NCBI RefSeq assembly: GCF_009192945.1
Contig: NZ_NSET01000053.1
Span: 95,644 to 159,643, forward strand
Reading direction: 5' to 3'
Source of the DNA: Xanthomonas maliensis
GTDB taxonomy: Bacteria > Pseudomonadota > Gammaproteobacteria > Xanthomonadales > Xanthomonadaceae
Length of the DNA: 64,000 nucleotides
Of the stretch, positions 19,546 to 28,654 are shown piece after piece. Below the pieces are notes generated by a model. It was given only the letters and a program-made list of their open reading frames with translations. It was not told the DNA's origin and searched no databases. The position numbers and the translations under genes were made by a program. Position 1 is the first letter of the stretch; every line of letters begins with the position of its first letter.

Positions 19546-20922
19546 TTAGAGCTTGCTGACCCGGAAGCGGCGTCCCTTGATCTTGCCGGCCTGCAGATGC
19601 GCCAGCGCCTTGCTCGCCTGCGCACGGGCGATGGCGACGTACGAGCGGGTGGGGTAGATGGCGATCTTGCCGATCGCTGCGCCCGACAATCCAGCGTCGC
19701 CGGTCAGCGCGCCGAGGATATCGCCGGCGCGCAGTTTGTCGGTCTTGCCGCCGTCGATGCGCAGGGTCGTCATCGCTGCCTGCGGCAGTTGCGCCGGACG
19801 GGCCGTGGCCAAGGGCGCGCGCGACCAGTTCAGTGGCTGCCCGGCCTCGGCTTCCAGCGCCTGTGCGCGCGCAAGCTCACGCGGCGCGACCAGACTCAGC
19901 GCCAGTCCGCGCTTGCCGGCGCGGCCGGTGCGGCCGATGCGGTGGCGATAGCTTTCGGCATCGGTCGGCAGTTCGTAGTTGATCACTGCGGCCAGGTCTT
20001 CGACATCCAGGCCACGCGCAGCCACGTCGCTGGCCACCAGCACGTTGCAGCTGCGATTGACCAACCGCAGCAGCACTTCGTCGCGGTCGCGCTGTTCCAT
20101 GTCGCCGTGCAGGGCCAGCGCCGAGAAACCGAACTGCTGCAGCGAGCCGGCGACCTCGTCCACTTCCTTGCGGGTATTGCAGAACACCACGCTGGATTCG
20201 GGATTGAAGCGCAACAGCAGCCCGGCCACGGCCTTCTGGCGATAGGCCGGATCGACCTCGAAGAACTGCTGGTCGATCTCCGGCGTGGTATCGGCACCGG
20301 CGACGGTGACTTCCACCGGCGTGTTGAGCAGTTCGCGCGCCAGGCTGCGAATTGCCTCGGGAAAGGTCGCCGAGAACAACAGGCTCTGGCGATGCTTGTC
20401 GCAGCGGCTGGCAAGTTCGCGGATGGGTTCCTCGAAGCCCATGTCCAGCATGCGGTCGGCCTCGTCCAGCACCAGCGTGCGCACGCGGCCCAGATGCAGG
20501 GCGCGCTTGCGCGCCAGTTCCTGCAGGCGGCCGGGAGTGCCGACCACGACCTGCGGATCGTGCGCCTCCAGCGAGGCCAGTTGCGGCGCCAACGGCGTGC
20601 CGCCGGTGAGCACCAGCAGCTTCATGTTGGGAATGCCGGTGGCCAGCTTGCGTAGCTGCTGACCGACCTGGTCGGCCAACTCCCGCGTCGGGCAGACCAC
20701 CAGCGCCTGCGCGCGCGGCTCGGCCGGATCGAGCCGATGCAGCAGCCCCAGGCCGAACGCGGCGGTCTTGCCGCTGCCGGTCGGTGCCTGGGCGATCACA
20801 TCCTGTCCAGCGAGGATGGCCGGAAGGCTTTGCGCCTGCACGGGGGTGAGGGTGGTGTATCCCAGGGCGTCCAGGCCGGGCCGCAGTGCCTGGCTGAGCG
20901 GCAGGTTCGAGAAATCAGTCAT
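19546..20922 (-). CDS. dbpA: ATP-dependent RNA helicase DbpA
   Basis: 458 residues, as in E. coli. Q motif region LPLSQALRPGLDALGYTTLT, Walker A AQAPTGSGKT, DEAD in VLDEADRML, SAT in LLFSATFP and motif VI HRIGRTGRAGKRG are all intact. The C-terminal DbpA RNA-binding domain (about residues 385-458, TTLRIDGGKTDKLRAGDILG) targets hairpin 92 of 23S rRNA, so the role is 50S subunit assembly. ATG at 20922 is the family-consistent start. Confidence 0.96.
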   Translation of the reverse strand: MTDFSNLPLSQALRPGLDALGYTTLTPVQAQSLPAILAGQDVIAQAPTGSGKTAAFGLGLLHRLDPAEPRAQALVVCPTRELADQVGQQLRKLATGIPNMKLLVLTGGTPLAPQLASLEAHDPQVVVGTPGRLQELARKRALHLGRVRTLVLDEADRMLDMGFEEPIRELASRCDKHRQSLLFSATFPEAIRSLARELLNTPVEVTVAGADTTPEIDQQFFEVDPAYRQKAVAGLLLRFNPESSVVFCNTRKEVDEVAGSLQQFGFSALALHGDMEQRDRDEVLLRLVNRSCNVLVASDVAARGLDVEDLAAVINYELPTDAESYRHRIGRTGRAGKRGLALSLVAPRELARAQALEAEAGQPLNWSRAPLATARPAQLPQAAMTTLRIDGGKTDKLRAGDILGALTGDAGLSGAAIGKIAIYPTRSYVAIARAQASKALAHLQAGKIKGRRFRVSKL

Positions 20923-21055
20923 TGCCCATTGTACCTGCGCCGCTTCACACAACGGCTTGCCGCGACGCCGCGACGCGATGTGCGCACCGTCGGCACTCGG
21001 CAACGGCGCGATTCCGCCGACCGCCGCCGGTGCTGCCAGCAGACATGCGCCAGGT

Positions 21056-22129
21056 TCAACCCAGTATTGCCCGCACCAGTTGGTCGATGGCCAGGCCGCC
21101 CAGCAGCAGCCAGACGAACAGACACAGCGCCAGCAACAGCGGCTTGAGGCCGGCCTGCCGCAGGGCCGAGACGTGGGTGGTCAGGCCCAGCGCGGCCATC
21201 GCCATCGCCAGCAAAACCGAGTCCAGCGACAGCAACGCAGCGCGCACCGCCGGCGGCAGCAGGGGCAGCGAATTCACGCCGGCCACGGCGACGAATCCAA
21301 ATGCAAACCACGGCACCACGATGCGCGCCGCGCCGCCGGAGGGCGCTCGATCGTGACGGACCCACCACCACGACAGCGCGATCAAGAACGGCGCCAGCAG
21401 CATCACCCGCCCCATCTTGACGATGACCGCGGTGTCGGCAGCAGCCGGGCTGACGGCGTGGCCGGCCGCCACCACCTGCGCGACTTCATGCACGGTGGCG
21501 CCGGTCAACAGCCCATAGGCCCGCGGATCCATCGCCAGCCAGCCGTGGGCCTGCGCCAGCGCATACAGCGCCGGATACAGGAACATCGCGACGGTCCCGT
21601 ACACAACCACCGTCGACACCGCCACGCTGACCTGTGCCGGACGGCCGCGGACCACCGGTTCAACCGCCATCACCGCCGCAGCCCCGCAAGTTGCGCTGCC
21701 GGCACCGATCAGCATGGCGGTGGCGCGCTCCATCCGGAAGACGCGCACCCCCAGCCAGCAGGCCAGGCCGAAGGTGCTGGCGACCACCAGCAGGTCCACC
21801 AGCACCCCCGCCACGCCGACCTGGCCGATGTCCTGGAAGGTCAGGCGCAGGCCGAACAGGACGATGCCCGCGCGTAGCAACCACTGCTTGGCGGCGGCCA
21901 CGCCGCTTGCGCACGGTGCCGCCAGTCGGGGATACACGGTATTGCCCAGAACGATCCCGACGACGATCGCCACCGTCAGTGCGCTCAGACCATGCGTCTG
22001 CAACCACGGCAGTCGTGCCAGCGCCTGCGCGGCTGTGGCGATCAGCGCCGTCAGCAACAGGCCAGGGACGGAGGAGTGTCGGTGCCCGCCTGGCGAGGGC
22101 AGGGTGATGGACATGGGCAGGCGGGGCAT
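21056..22129 (-). CDS. yeiH: YeiH/UPF0324 family putative sulfate exporter
   Basis: 357 residues with about ten hydrophobic segments, a conserved early GIVLGNTVYPRL and mid-protein GAGSATCGAAAVMAVEPVV, and the charged GATVHEVAQVVAAGHAVS; these are UPF0324/YeiH blocks. The family is predicted to export sulfate or related anions; direct proof is limited. A LysR-type regulator is transcribed divergently, as with E. coli yeiH/yeiE. Start may be 22114 (MSITLP) rather than 22129. Confidence 0.88.
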   Translation of the reverse strand: MPRLPMSITLPSPGGHRHSSVPGLLLTALIATAAQALARLPWLQTHGLSALTVAIVVGIVLGNTVYPRLAAPCASGVAAAKQWLLRAGIVLFGLRLTFQDIGQVGVAGVLVDLLVVASTFGLACWLGVRVFRMERATAMLIGAGSATCGAAAVMAVEPVVRGRPAQVSVAVSTVVVYGTVAMFLYPALYALAQAHGWLAMDPRAYGLLTGATVHEVAQVVAAGHAVSPAAADTAVIVKMGRVMLLAPFLIALSWWWVRHDRAPSGGAARIVVPWFAFGFVAVAGVNSLPLLPPAVRAALLSLDSVLLAMAMAALGLTTHVSALRQAGLKPLLLALCLFVWLLLGGLAIDQLVRAILG

Positions 22130-22232
22130 CGGCGGTGTCGTGCGATAGGGGAGTACAGACAGCCTGCGCGCCTGACCGTAACCTGTAAAACAAGTAAAAT
22201 CCTTTGGATCTACCTATGAAATGGGTTATCGA

Positions 22233-23114
22233 ATGCGGCTAACCCTGCGCCAGCTGCAGGTGTTCCTCGCCATCGCCGATCGCGGCAGCACCGCCGCGGC
22301 CGGTCAGGCGATTGCCTTGTCGCAGTCGGCCAGCAGCGCCGCGCTGCAGGAGCTGGAAGCGCATTTCGGCACGCCGCTGTTCGACCGCGTCGGCCGGCGC
22401 CTGGTGCTCAACGCGCATGGCCGCGCGCTGCGTGAACCGGCGCGCGCCGTGTTGGTCAATGCGACCGACCTGGAACGGCAACTGGCCGCCGGCAGCGCGC
22501 CGTGGCCGGGCACGCCGTTGCGGCTGGTGTTGGCCGCCAGCACCACGATTGGCAACTACCTGCTGCCATCGCGGATTGCGGCCCTGCTACAACAGGTACC
22601 GCAGGCCGAGGTCGACCTGCGGATCGACAACAGCGCCGGGGTGGTCGCGGCGGTGCAGCGGCTGGACGTGGATGCCGGTGTGATCGAAGGCCCTTGTTCG
22701 GCCAATGGCTTGCAGGTGCTGCCCTGGCAGCAGGATCCACTGGTGATCGTCGCCGCTGCCGATGCGCCGGTGCGCTGGTCGCTGCCGGCGCTGCAGCGCG
22801 CGCGCTGGCTGCTGCGCGAACCCGGCTCGGGCACCCGCGCGGCGGTCGATCAGCTCTTGCTGCCGCATCTGGGCGGCTTCGCGCAGAGCCTGCAATTGGG
22901 CAATACCGAAGCCATCAAGCAGGCGGCCATCGCCGGCCTCGGCCTGGCCTGCCTGTCGCGCCATGCATTGGAGGAGCCGTTGGCGCTGGGGCGGCTGCAG
23001 GTCCTGCAGACGCCACTGCCGCCCTTGCAGCGCACCTTGTGGTTGTTGCGTCACCCTGGCAGGCAGTGGTTGCCGGGCCTGCAGGCGCTGCTCGGTGCAC
23101 TGCCCACCGAATGA
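22233..23114 (+). CDS. LysR-type regulator, YeiE-like
   Basis: 293 residues. N-terminal winged helix-turn-helix starts RLTLRQLQVFLAIADRGSTAA, followed by ALQELEAHFGTPLFDRVGRRL, then a LysR substrate-binding domain. The start at 22233 aligns with YeiE, which begins a few residues before TLRQLQVF; ATG 22221 is possible. Divergent orientation to the yeiH-like exporter implies it controls that gene and itself from the shared 103-bp gap. Confidence 0.9.
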   Translation: MRLTLRQLQVFLAIADRGSTAAAGQAIALSQSASSAALQELEAHFGTPLFDRVGRRLVLNAHGRALREPARAVLVNATDLERQLAAGSAPWPGTPLRLVLAASTTIGNYLLPSRIAALLQQVPQAEVDLRIDNSAGVVAAVQRLDVDAGVIEGPCSANGLQVLPWQQDPLVIVAAADAPVRWSLPALQRARWLLREPGSGTRAAVDQLLLPHLGGFAQSLQLGNTEAIKQAAIAGLGLACLSRHALEEPLALGRLQVLQTPLPPLQRTLWLLRHPGRQWLPGLQALLGALPTE

Positions 23115-23147
23115 GCACGCGCGCGGGCCAGCCCGTACACTATGCGG

Positions 23148-25043
23148 ATGCCTCTGATCACTCTGCAGAACGTCGACTTCAGCGTCGGCGGCCCCTTGTT
23201 GCTGGAAAAAACCGACCTCACGATCGAGCCGGGCGAGCGTATCGCCCTGATCGGCCGCAACGGTGCCGGCAAATCGACCTTGATGAAGCTGATCGCCGGC
23301 GAGCTCAAGCCCGACGACGGCGAAGTGCGCGTGCAGCAAGGCGTGCGCATCGCCCGGCTGGAGCAGGAGGTGCCGCAGGGCACCGGCGGCAGCGTGTTCG
23401 ACGTGGTAGCCGACGGGCTGGGTGAATTGGGTCATTGGCTGGCCGAATTCCATCAACTGAGCCATGCCGACGTCTTCGACGGCGATGCGTTCGGCAAGGT
23501 GCAGGCCAAGATCGATGCGGCCGACGGTTGGGCACTGGATCAACGCGTCACCGAGACGCTGACCAAGCTTGAACTGGATGGCGAGGCGCAGTTTGCGCGG
23601 CTGTCCGGCGGCATGAAGCGCCGGGTGCTGCTGGCGCGTTCGCTGGTCTCGGCCCCGGACGTGCTGCTGCTGGACGAGCCGACCAACCATCTCGACATCG
23701 AAGCGATCGACTGGCTGGAGGGCTTTCTGAAAGGCTGGAGCGGCAGCGTCCTGTTCGTCACCCACGATCGCCGGTTCCTGCGCGCGCTGGCGACCCGCAT
23801 CGTCGAGATCGATCGCGGCCAGGTCACCAGCTGGCCCGGCGACTGGGCCAACTACGAGCGCCGCCGCGAGGAGCGGCTCAACGCACAGGCGCAGGAGAAC
23901 GCCCGCTTCGACAAGTTGCTGGCGCAGGAGGAAGTGTGGATTCGCCAGGGCATCAAGGCCCGCCGCACGCGTGACGAAGGGCGCGTGCGACGCTTGGAGT
24001 CGATGCGGCGCGAGCGCGGCCAGCGCCGCGAACTCAGCGGCAACGTGCGCATGGAAGTCTCGCAGGGCGAATCTTCTGGCAAGAAGGTGATCGAGGCCAA
24101 GGACGTGAACTTCGCCTTCGGGGCGCGGCAGATGGTGCGCGACTTCTCCACCGTCATCATGCGCGGCGATCGCATCGGCCTGATCGGTCCCAATGGCAGC
24201 GGCAAGACCACTCTGCTCAAGCTGCTGCTGGGCGACTTGCAGCCGCAGCAGGGGGAGATCCGCACCGGCACCAACCTGCAGATCGCCTATTTCGACCAGT
24301 ACCGTGCGACCTTGCGCGAGGACTGGAGCGCGATCGAGAACGTGGCAGAGGGCCGTGATTTCCTCGAGATCAACGGCAAGCGAAAGCACGTGCATGCCTA
24401 TCTGCAGGATTTCCTGTTCACCCCCGAGCGCGCACGCGCGCCGATCACCCGGCTGTCTGGTGGCGAGCGCAATCGGCTGTTGCTGGCACGCTTGTTCGCC
24501 CAGCCCTCCAACCTGCTGGTGATGGACGAGCCGACCAACGATCTGGACGTGGAAACCCTGGAGTTGTTGGAAGAACTGCTGGGCGAGTACACCGGCACCT
24601 TGCTGTTGGTCAGTCACGACCGCGACTTTCTCGACAACGTGGTGACCTCGACCCTGGTGATGGAGGGCGAGGGCAGCGTGGGCGACTATGTCGGAGGCTA
24701 TAGCGACTGGCTGCGGCAGCGTCGCGTGCCGGCCGGCGCCGCGATGGCGGTGGCGCGCGCCTCGGCAACGGCTGCCGCCACCACGCCGTCGCCGGCCGGT
24801 GCCGCGGATGGCGAGGCCGCGCCGCGCCGCAAGCTCGGCTACAAGGAAGCGCGCGAGCTGGAGCAACTCCCCGGCCGGATCGAGCAACTCGAACAACAGG
24901 TCGCCAGCTTGACCGCGGCGATGAGCGACCCGGCGTTCTACCAGGGCGGCAGCGACGCGGTCACGGCGCACACGGCGGCGTTGAGCCAGGCGCAGGCCGA
25001 GCTGGACGCGGCCTATGCGCGCTGGAGCGAGCTGGATCGCTGA
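23148..25043 (+). CDS. uup: ABC-F family ATPase Uup
   Basis: 631 residues with two ABC cassettes and no membrane domain. First cassette: GRNGAGKSTLMKL, LSGGMKRR, DEPTNHLD. Second: GPNGSGKTTLLKL, LSGGERNR, DEPTNDLD. Between them lies the linker found in translation-associated ABC-F proteins, and the C-terminal region (about 560-631, EQLPGRIEQLEQQVASL) is the coiled coil that defines Uup and binds DNA/ribosomes. Uup is linked to transposon precise excision and ribosome function. ATG 23148 is used (MPLITLQNVDF) rather than 23142. Confidence 0.94.
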   Translation: MPLITLQNVDFSVGGPLLLEKTDLTIEPGERIALIGRNGAGKSTLMKLIAGELKPDDGEVRVQQGVRIARLEQEVPQGTGGSVFDVVADGLGELGHWLAEFHQLSHADVFDGDAFGKVQAKIDAADGWALDQRVTETLTKLELDGEAQFARLSGGMKRRVLLARSLVSAPDVLLLDEPTNHLDIEAIDWLEGFLKGWSGSVLFVTHDRRFLRALATRIVEIDRGQVTSWPGDWANYERRREERLNAQAQENARFDKLLAQEEVWIRQGIKARRTRDEGRVRRLESMRRERGQRRELSGNVRMEVSQGESSGKKVIEAKDVNFAFGARQMVRDFSTVIMRGDRIGLIGPNGSGKTTLLKLLLGDLQPQQGEIRTGTNLQIAYFDQYRATLREDWSAIENVAEGRDFLEINGKRKHVHAYLQDFLFTPERARAPITRLSGGERNRLLLARLFAQPSNLLVMDEPTNDLDVETLELLEELLGEYTGTLLLVSHDRDFLDNVVTSTLVMEGEGSVGDYVGGYSDWLRQRRVPAGAAMAVARASATAAATTPSPAGAADGEAAPRRKLGYKEARELEQLPGRIEQLEQQVASLTAAMSDPAFYQGGSDAVTAHTAALSQAQAELDAAYARWSELDR

Positions 25044-25069
25044 GGCTGGCTTGGGCGCCGGCGGCGACG

Positions 25070-25495
25070 TCAGCCGCAGGCGTTGGCAGGTGCGATGAAG
25101 GCAGCGAAGCTGCGTCCGCGCGCGGCCCAGCTGCTGGCCGCTTCGTCGAGGATGTCCAGCAGGCTATCGCGGTCGGCAGGTGCGGCAGCGGCCAGTGTCT
25201 CCAAGCCGTCCAGCAATAGCGCATAGCCACCTGGGCTCGGCAGCCAGGCCAGATCGCGCAGCGCGTCTGCCAGCGCGTCCCAATTGCGGCCGAATCCATT
25301 CGGGAAATCCAGCTGGGTCGCCAGTCGCAGTAGCAAGGTGCGCTTGTCGCCGCAGCCTGCCAGGTCCACGCGCAACGTCCGCAATCCGGCTGCGCGCGCC
25401 AACGCCGCCAGCGTGTCCAGATCGGTGGTGTCGACCTGATAGACCCCCGACTGCGCGGGATCGGCCAGATCCAGCGCGAAGTCGCCGCTGCTCAT
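25070..25495 (-). CDS. Barstar-like ribonuclease inhibitor
   Basis: 141 residues. The central part, LRVDLAGCGDKRTLLLRLATQ followed by FPNGFGRNWDALADALRDL, is the barstar family signature (helix with the Asp that plugs the RNase active site, then WDAL.D.L.D). An extension of about 25 residues precedes it. Its ATG overlaps the stop of the upstream RNase gene by 4 bp, so the inhibitor is made in stoichiometric coupling with the enzyme and would protect the cytoplasm. Confidence 0.88.
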   Translation of the reverse strand: MSSGDFALDLADPAQSGVYQVDTTDLDTLAALARAAGLRTLRVDLAGCGDKRTLLLRLATQLDFPNGFGRNWDALADALRDLAWLPSPGGYALLLDGLETLAAAAPADRDSLLDILDEAASSWAARGRSFAAFIAPANACG

Positions 25496-25935
25496 GGCGT
25501 TTGCTCCGGCGTGGGGCCCTGGAACGACCGGAAGGTCTGGTAATGATCGTCGCTGTAATACCAGGCATCGGGTGGCACGCCGCCGGTGACGATCCGGCGT
25601 GCACCGCGATCGTCGCGACCGGGAGTGTCGACGGTGTACTCGCGATACTCCCCGCGCGGCCGCTCCGGTAATCGATGCTCGCGGTTGCCGAACACGCTGC
25701 CATCCTGCGGATGCGGAAAGGGACCGCCGCGCTGGATCAAGACGATGGTGGCGATCGCCTCCGGCGGCAGGAAGGCTGGCAAGTGCGGTGGCGCGGGCGT
25801 CGGCGTCTGCGCCGCCGGCTGGGTCGCGGTGAGGTTGGGTGCGAACTGCGGCTTGGGCGTCTGCAGCACACGCATGCCCCACAGTCCAGCAGCGAGCACC
25901 GCAATGGCGAGGATCAGCAACGCGGGTTTGCGCAT
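25492..25935 (-). CDS. Exported RNase Sa/barnase-type guanyl ribonuclease
   Basis: 147 residues. A single N-terminal hydrophobic helix (about 4-22) acts as signal or anchor, then a Pro/Thr/Ala-rich linker and an N1/T1 RNase domain. FGNREHRLP, YREYTVDTPG, ARRIVTGG and DDHYQTF match the RNase Sa order; the Glu of REYTV and the His of DHYQTF are the catalytic pair, with Arg from ARRI. It should cut single-stranded RNA after guanosine outside the cytoplasm or after delivery to another cell. Next gene is its barstar-like inhibitor. Confidence 0.9.
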   Translation of the reverse strand: MRKPALLILAIAVLAAGLWGMRVLQTPKPQFAPNLTATQPAAQTPTPAPPHLPAFLPPEAIATIVLIQRGGPFPHPQDGSVFGNREHRLPERPRGEYREYTVDTPGRDDRGARRIVTGGVPPDAWYYSDDHYQTFRSFQGPTPEQTP

Positions 25936-26109
25936 GGACGTTTGGCAATCTGATGACTACGAACCAGGAGTATGGCGTGACGCGACTGTGTCGCCGTTGA
26001 ACATCGGGCAGACCGACGATTCACGCCCAAGTAACCGCCATCTGGTGCAAGGTGTGCGACGCACGCGCTGCCATCGGTGCGCTGGGACGAAGTTTCCCTC
26101 GCGACACCC

Positions 26110-26138
26110 TTGGTAAGCGCAGTCGACGTCCTTACCAT
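26110..26138 (+). promoter_or_regulatory. Candidate sigma-70 promoter of sodM with an embedded inverted repeat
   Basis: TTGGTA, 17-bp spacer, TACCAT lies 52 bp before the sodM start (each hexamer 4 of 6 to consensus). An exact inverted repeat GGTAAG (26112-26117) and CTTACC (26131-26136) overlaps both hexamers, so an operator is possible. No experimental support. Confidence 0.45.
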
Positions 26139-26189
26139 CTACCCCGCAACGCCTGGCCTGTCGCCGGGCGAGACGTCCAGGAGACCCTC

Positions 26190-26801
26190 ATGGCCTATAC
26201 CCTCCCGCAGTTGCCTTACGCCTACGATGCGCTGGAACCGAACATCGATGCGCAGACGATGGAGATCCATCACACCAAGCATCACCAGACCTACATCAAC
26301 AACGTCAATGCAGCGTTGGAAGGCAGCGAATACGCCGATCTGCCGGTCGAGGAGCTGGTCTCCAAGTTGAAGAGCCTGCCGGAGAACCTGCAGGGCCCGG
26401 TGCGCAACAACGGTGGCGGCCACGCCAACCACTCGCTGTTCTGGACCGTGATGTCGCCCAACGGCGGCGGCGCGCCCAAGGGCGAGGTGGCCAAGGCCAT
26501 CGACAAGGACCTGGGCGGGTTCGAGAAGTTCAAGGAAGCCTTCACCAAGGCTGCGCTGAGCCGTTTCGGCTCGGGCTGGGCCTGGCTGAGCGTCACCCCG
26601 GACAAGAAGGTGGTGGTGGAAAGCACCGCCAACCAGGATAGCCCGCTGTTCGAAGGCAACACCCCCATCCTCGGCCTGGACGTGTGGGAGCATGCCTACT
26701 ATCTGAAGTACCAGAACCGCCGCCCCGACTACATCGGCGCGTTCTATAACGTCGTCAATTGGGACGAGGTCGAGCGCCGCTACCACGCCGCGATCGCCTG
26801 A
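26190..26801 (+). CDS. sodM: Superoxide dismutase (Mn/Fe family)
   Basis: 203 residues. Dismutes superoxide in the cytoplasm. Metal ligands are visible: His in [12 protein letters not shown], His in [14 protein letters not shown], Asp and His in [27 protein letters not shown] with the later AWLSV is typical of manganese-type enzymes, but metal choice cannot be settled from sequence. CCAGGAGA (26177-26184) is a good ribosome site before the ATG at 26190. Ends with a strong intrinsic terminator. Confidence 0.95.
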   Translation: MAYTLPQLPYAYDALEPNIDAQTMEIHHTKHHQTYINNVNAALEGSEYADLPVEELVSKLKSLPENLQGPVRNNGGGHANHSLFWTVMSPNGGGAPKGEVAKAIDKDLGGFEKFKEAFTKAALSRFGSGWAWLSVTPDKKVVVESTANQDSPLFEGNTPILGLDVWEHAYYLKYQNRRPDYIGAFYNVVNWDEVERRYHAAIA

Positions 26802-26821
26802 TCTGCGTGATGGTGTAATGC

Positions 26822-26851
26822 AAAAGGCCGGGAGCGATCCCGGCCTTTTTT
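26822..26851. terminator. Intrinsic terminator between sodM and suhB
   Basis: AAAAGGCCGGGA / TCCCGGCCTTTT, 12-bp perfect stem with a 4-nt loop and T-run; the A-rich start gives a U-tract on the other strand too, so it works bidirectionally for the convergent genes. Confidence 0.92.
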
Positions 26852-26880
26852 GTGTGCCAGCGTGCGGCGGCGTGCCTGGA

Positions 26881-27714
26881 TCAGAACTTGGCGTCGAATT
26901 CGCGCGCGTAGCCGGTATTGACGATGACCTTCTGCAGGGCTTCGCTGACCTTGATGTTGCCGGCGACGATCTGGCGGGTTTCCGGGCCCAGTTGGTCCAT
27001 CCGTGCCGGGGTGGCGCCCTTGTAGTCGCAGACCCGGCCGCCGGCTTCGCGCACCAGCAATACGCCAGCGGCGATATCCCAGGCCTTCACCCCCGCCTCG
27101 AAATAGGCGTCGGCGCGACCGCAGGCCACGTAGGCCAGATCCAGCGCAGCCGAGCCGGTGCGGCGCACATCCTCGGCCTGCACCAGCAGCGCATCCACGC
27201 ACTTGAGCTGGGCGCTGGCGCGGGCGCGCTCGCGCGGCGGGAAGCCGGTGTGGACCATTGCTCCCTCCAGATCCTTGCGGTCGGAGATGCGGATGCGGCG
27301 ATCGTTGAGCACCGCGCCAGCGCCACGGCTGGCAGTGAACAGCTCGTTGCGCAGCGGATCGAAGATCACCGCATCGGTGGGCTCGCCGTTTTCCACCAGC
27401 GCGATCGACACGCAGTAGTGAGGGAAGCCGCGCAGGTAGTTGCTGGTACCGTCGAGCGGGTCGATGACCCAGGTGTAGCGGCTATTGCTGCCGCCCTGTG
27501 CGCCACCTTCCTCGCCGAACACCGCATAGTCCGGATAGCCGCGCTTGAGCTCCTTGACGATCACCTTCTCAGCATCGGCATCCACCTCGCTGGCATAGTC
27601 CATCCGCCCCTTCTGCACCACGTTGAGCGCTTCGAGCTTGTTGATGTTGCGCAACAGGACGTTGCCGGCGAGGCGGGCGGCTTTGACCATGACGGTGACG
27701 GCGGGTTTCTGCAT
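26881..27714 (-). CDS. suhB: Inositol-1-monophosphatase family protein SuhB
   Basis: 277 residues. Mg-dependent phosphatase with [20 protein letters not shown] and [16 protein letters not shown], the three metal/substrate motifs. SuhB is also a NusA/Nus-complex factor in rRNA antitermination in E. coli. ATG at 27714 ([17 protein letters not shown]) gives the standard start. Divergent from trmJ, the usual suhB/trmJ neighbourhood in gammaproteobacteria. Confidence 0.95.
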   Translation of the reverse strand: MQKPAVTVMVKAARLAGNVLLRNINKLEALNVVQKGRMDYASEVDADAEKVIVKELKRGYPDYAVFGEEGGAQGGSNSRYTWVIDPLDGTSNYLRGFPHYCVSIALVENGEPTDAVIFDPLRNELFTASRGAGAVLNDRRIRISDRKDLEGAMVHTGFPPRERARASAQLKCVDALLVQAEDVRRTGSAALDLAYVACGRADAYFEAGVKAWDIAAGVLLVREAGGRVCDYKGATPARMDQLGPETRQIVAGNIKVSEALQKVIVNTGYAREFDAKF

Positions 27715-27829
27715 GGCAAAGGCTCCCGTGAAGGCAGAAGGCGAATTGGCGGAGGTGAAAGAGCAAGCCGGCGCAAGGCCGGTCGGGCAGTTTACCATCT
27801 ACGGCCGTACCGCTCCCGATTCTCCGTTC

Positions 27830-28603
27830 ATGTCCGCCAGTCAGCACATCCGTTTCGTCCTCGTCGGCACCCAGCACCCCGGCAATATCGGCGCGGCAGC
27901 GCGTGCGATGAAAACGATGGGATTGGCCCGTCTGGTGCTGGTCGCGCCGGAGCGCGCGCTGGACGAGGACGCCTATCGGCGCTCGGCCGGTGCCGAAGAC
28001 CTGTTGGGCGATGCGCCGATCGTCGCCACCCTGGCCGAAGCGGTCGCCGATTGCACGCTGGTGATGGGTTGCACCGCGCGTGCGCGACGGGTCGCGCTGG
28101 AGGAACTCCTGCCCGCCGATGGCGCGCACCGTGCCGTTTCCAATGCGGCTGCGGCGGCCGAGGTGGCCATCGTGTTCGGCCGTGAGCGCACCGGGCTGAC
28201 CAACGACGAGTTGCAGCTCTGCCATGCCGCCGTGCATATCCCTTCCGACCCCCAGTTCAGTTCGCTCAACCTGGCCGCCGCGGTGCAGGTGCTGGCCTAT
28301 GAGGTCCGGCTGGCGCTGCTGGCCAGCCAGGCCGGCGCGTCGGCCGACACGGCGGCACCGGCGGCCGATGGCCTGCGCGAGGGGCTGGCCAGCCATGCGC
28401 AGATGGAAGGGCTGTTCGGGCAATTGGCGCAGACCCTGGACGACATCGACTTCCACAAGGGCCGTACGCCGGATTCGGCGATGCGCAAGCTGCGTCGGCT
28501 GCTGCTGCGTGCGCAGATGAGCGAGCAGGAAGTGCGGCTGGTCCGCGGCATCCTGGCCGATGCCCAGCGCATGGCCGGCCTGGCCAGACGCGAAGGACAA
28601 TGA
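27830..28603 (+). CDS. trmJ: tRNA (cytidine/uridine-2'-O-)-methyltransferase TrmJ
   Basis: 257 residues, SPOUT superfamily. IRFVLVGTQHPGNIGAAARAM at the N-terminus is the SpoU motif 1, VFGRERTGLTNDEL motif 2 and SLNLAAAVQVLAYEVR motif 3 (knot). It 2'-O-methylates position 32 of several tRNAs. A C-terminal extension contains QLAQTLDDIDFHKG and a helical tail, as in proteobacterial TrmJ. ATG at 27830 is the family start. Confidence 0.95.
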   Translation: MSASQHIRFVLVGTQHPGNIGAAARAMKTMGLARLVLVAPERALDEDAYRRSAGAEDLLGDAPIVATLAEAVADCTLVMGCTARARRVALEELLPADGAHRAVSNAAAAAEVAIVFGRERTGLTNDELQLCHAAVHIPSDPQFSSLNLAAAVQVLAYEVRLALLASQAGASADTAAPAADGLREGLASHAQMEGLFGQLAQTLDDIDFHKGRTPDSAMRKLRRLLLRAQMSEQEVRLVRGILADAQRMAGLARREGQ

Positions 28604-28654
28604 CGGCTGTCACATCCGTAGAGATTCGGCTAGGCTGTCGGCGACTCTAGGGGA

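Noticed and set aside
22587..24971. 794-residue minus-strand frame over uup
   Set aside because: Shadow of uup; no family motif.
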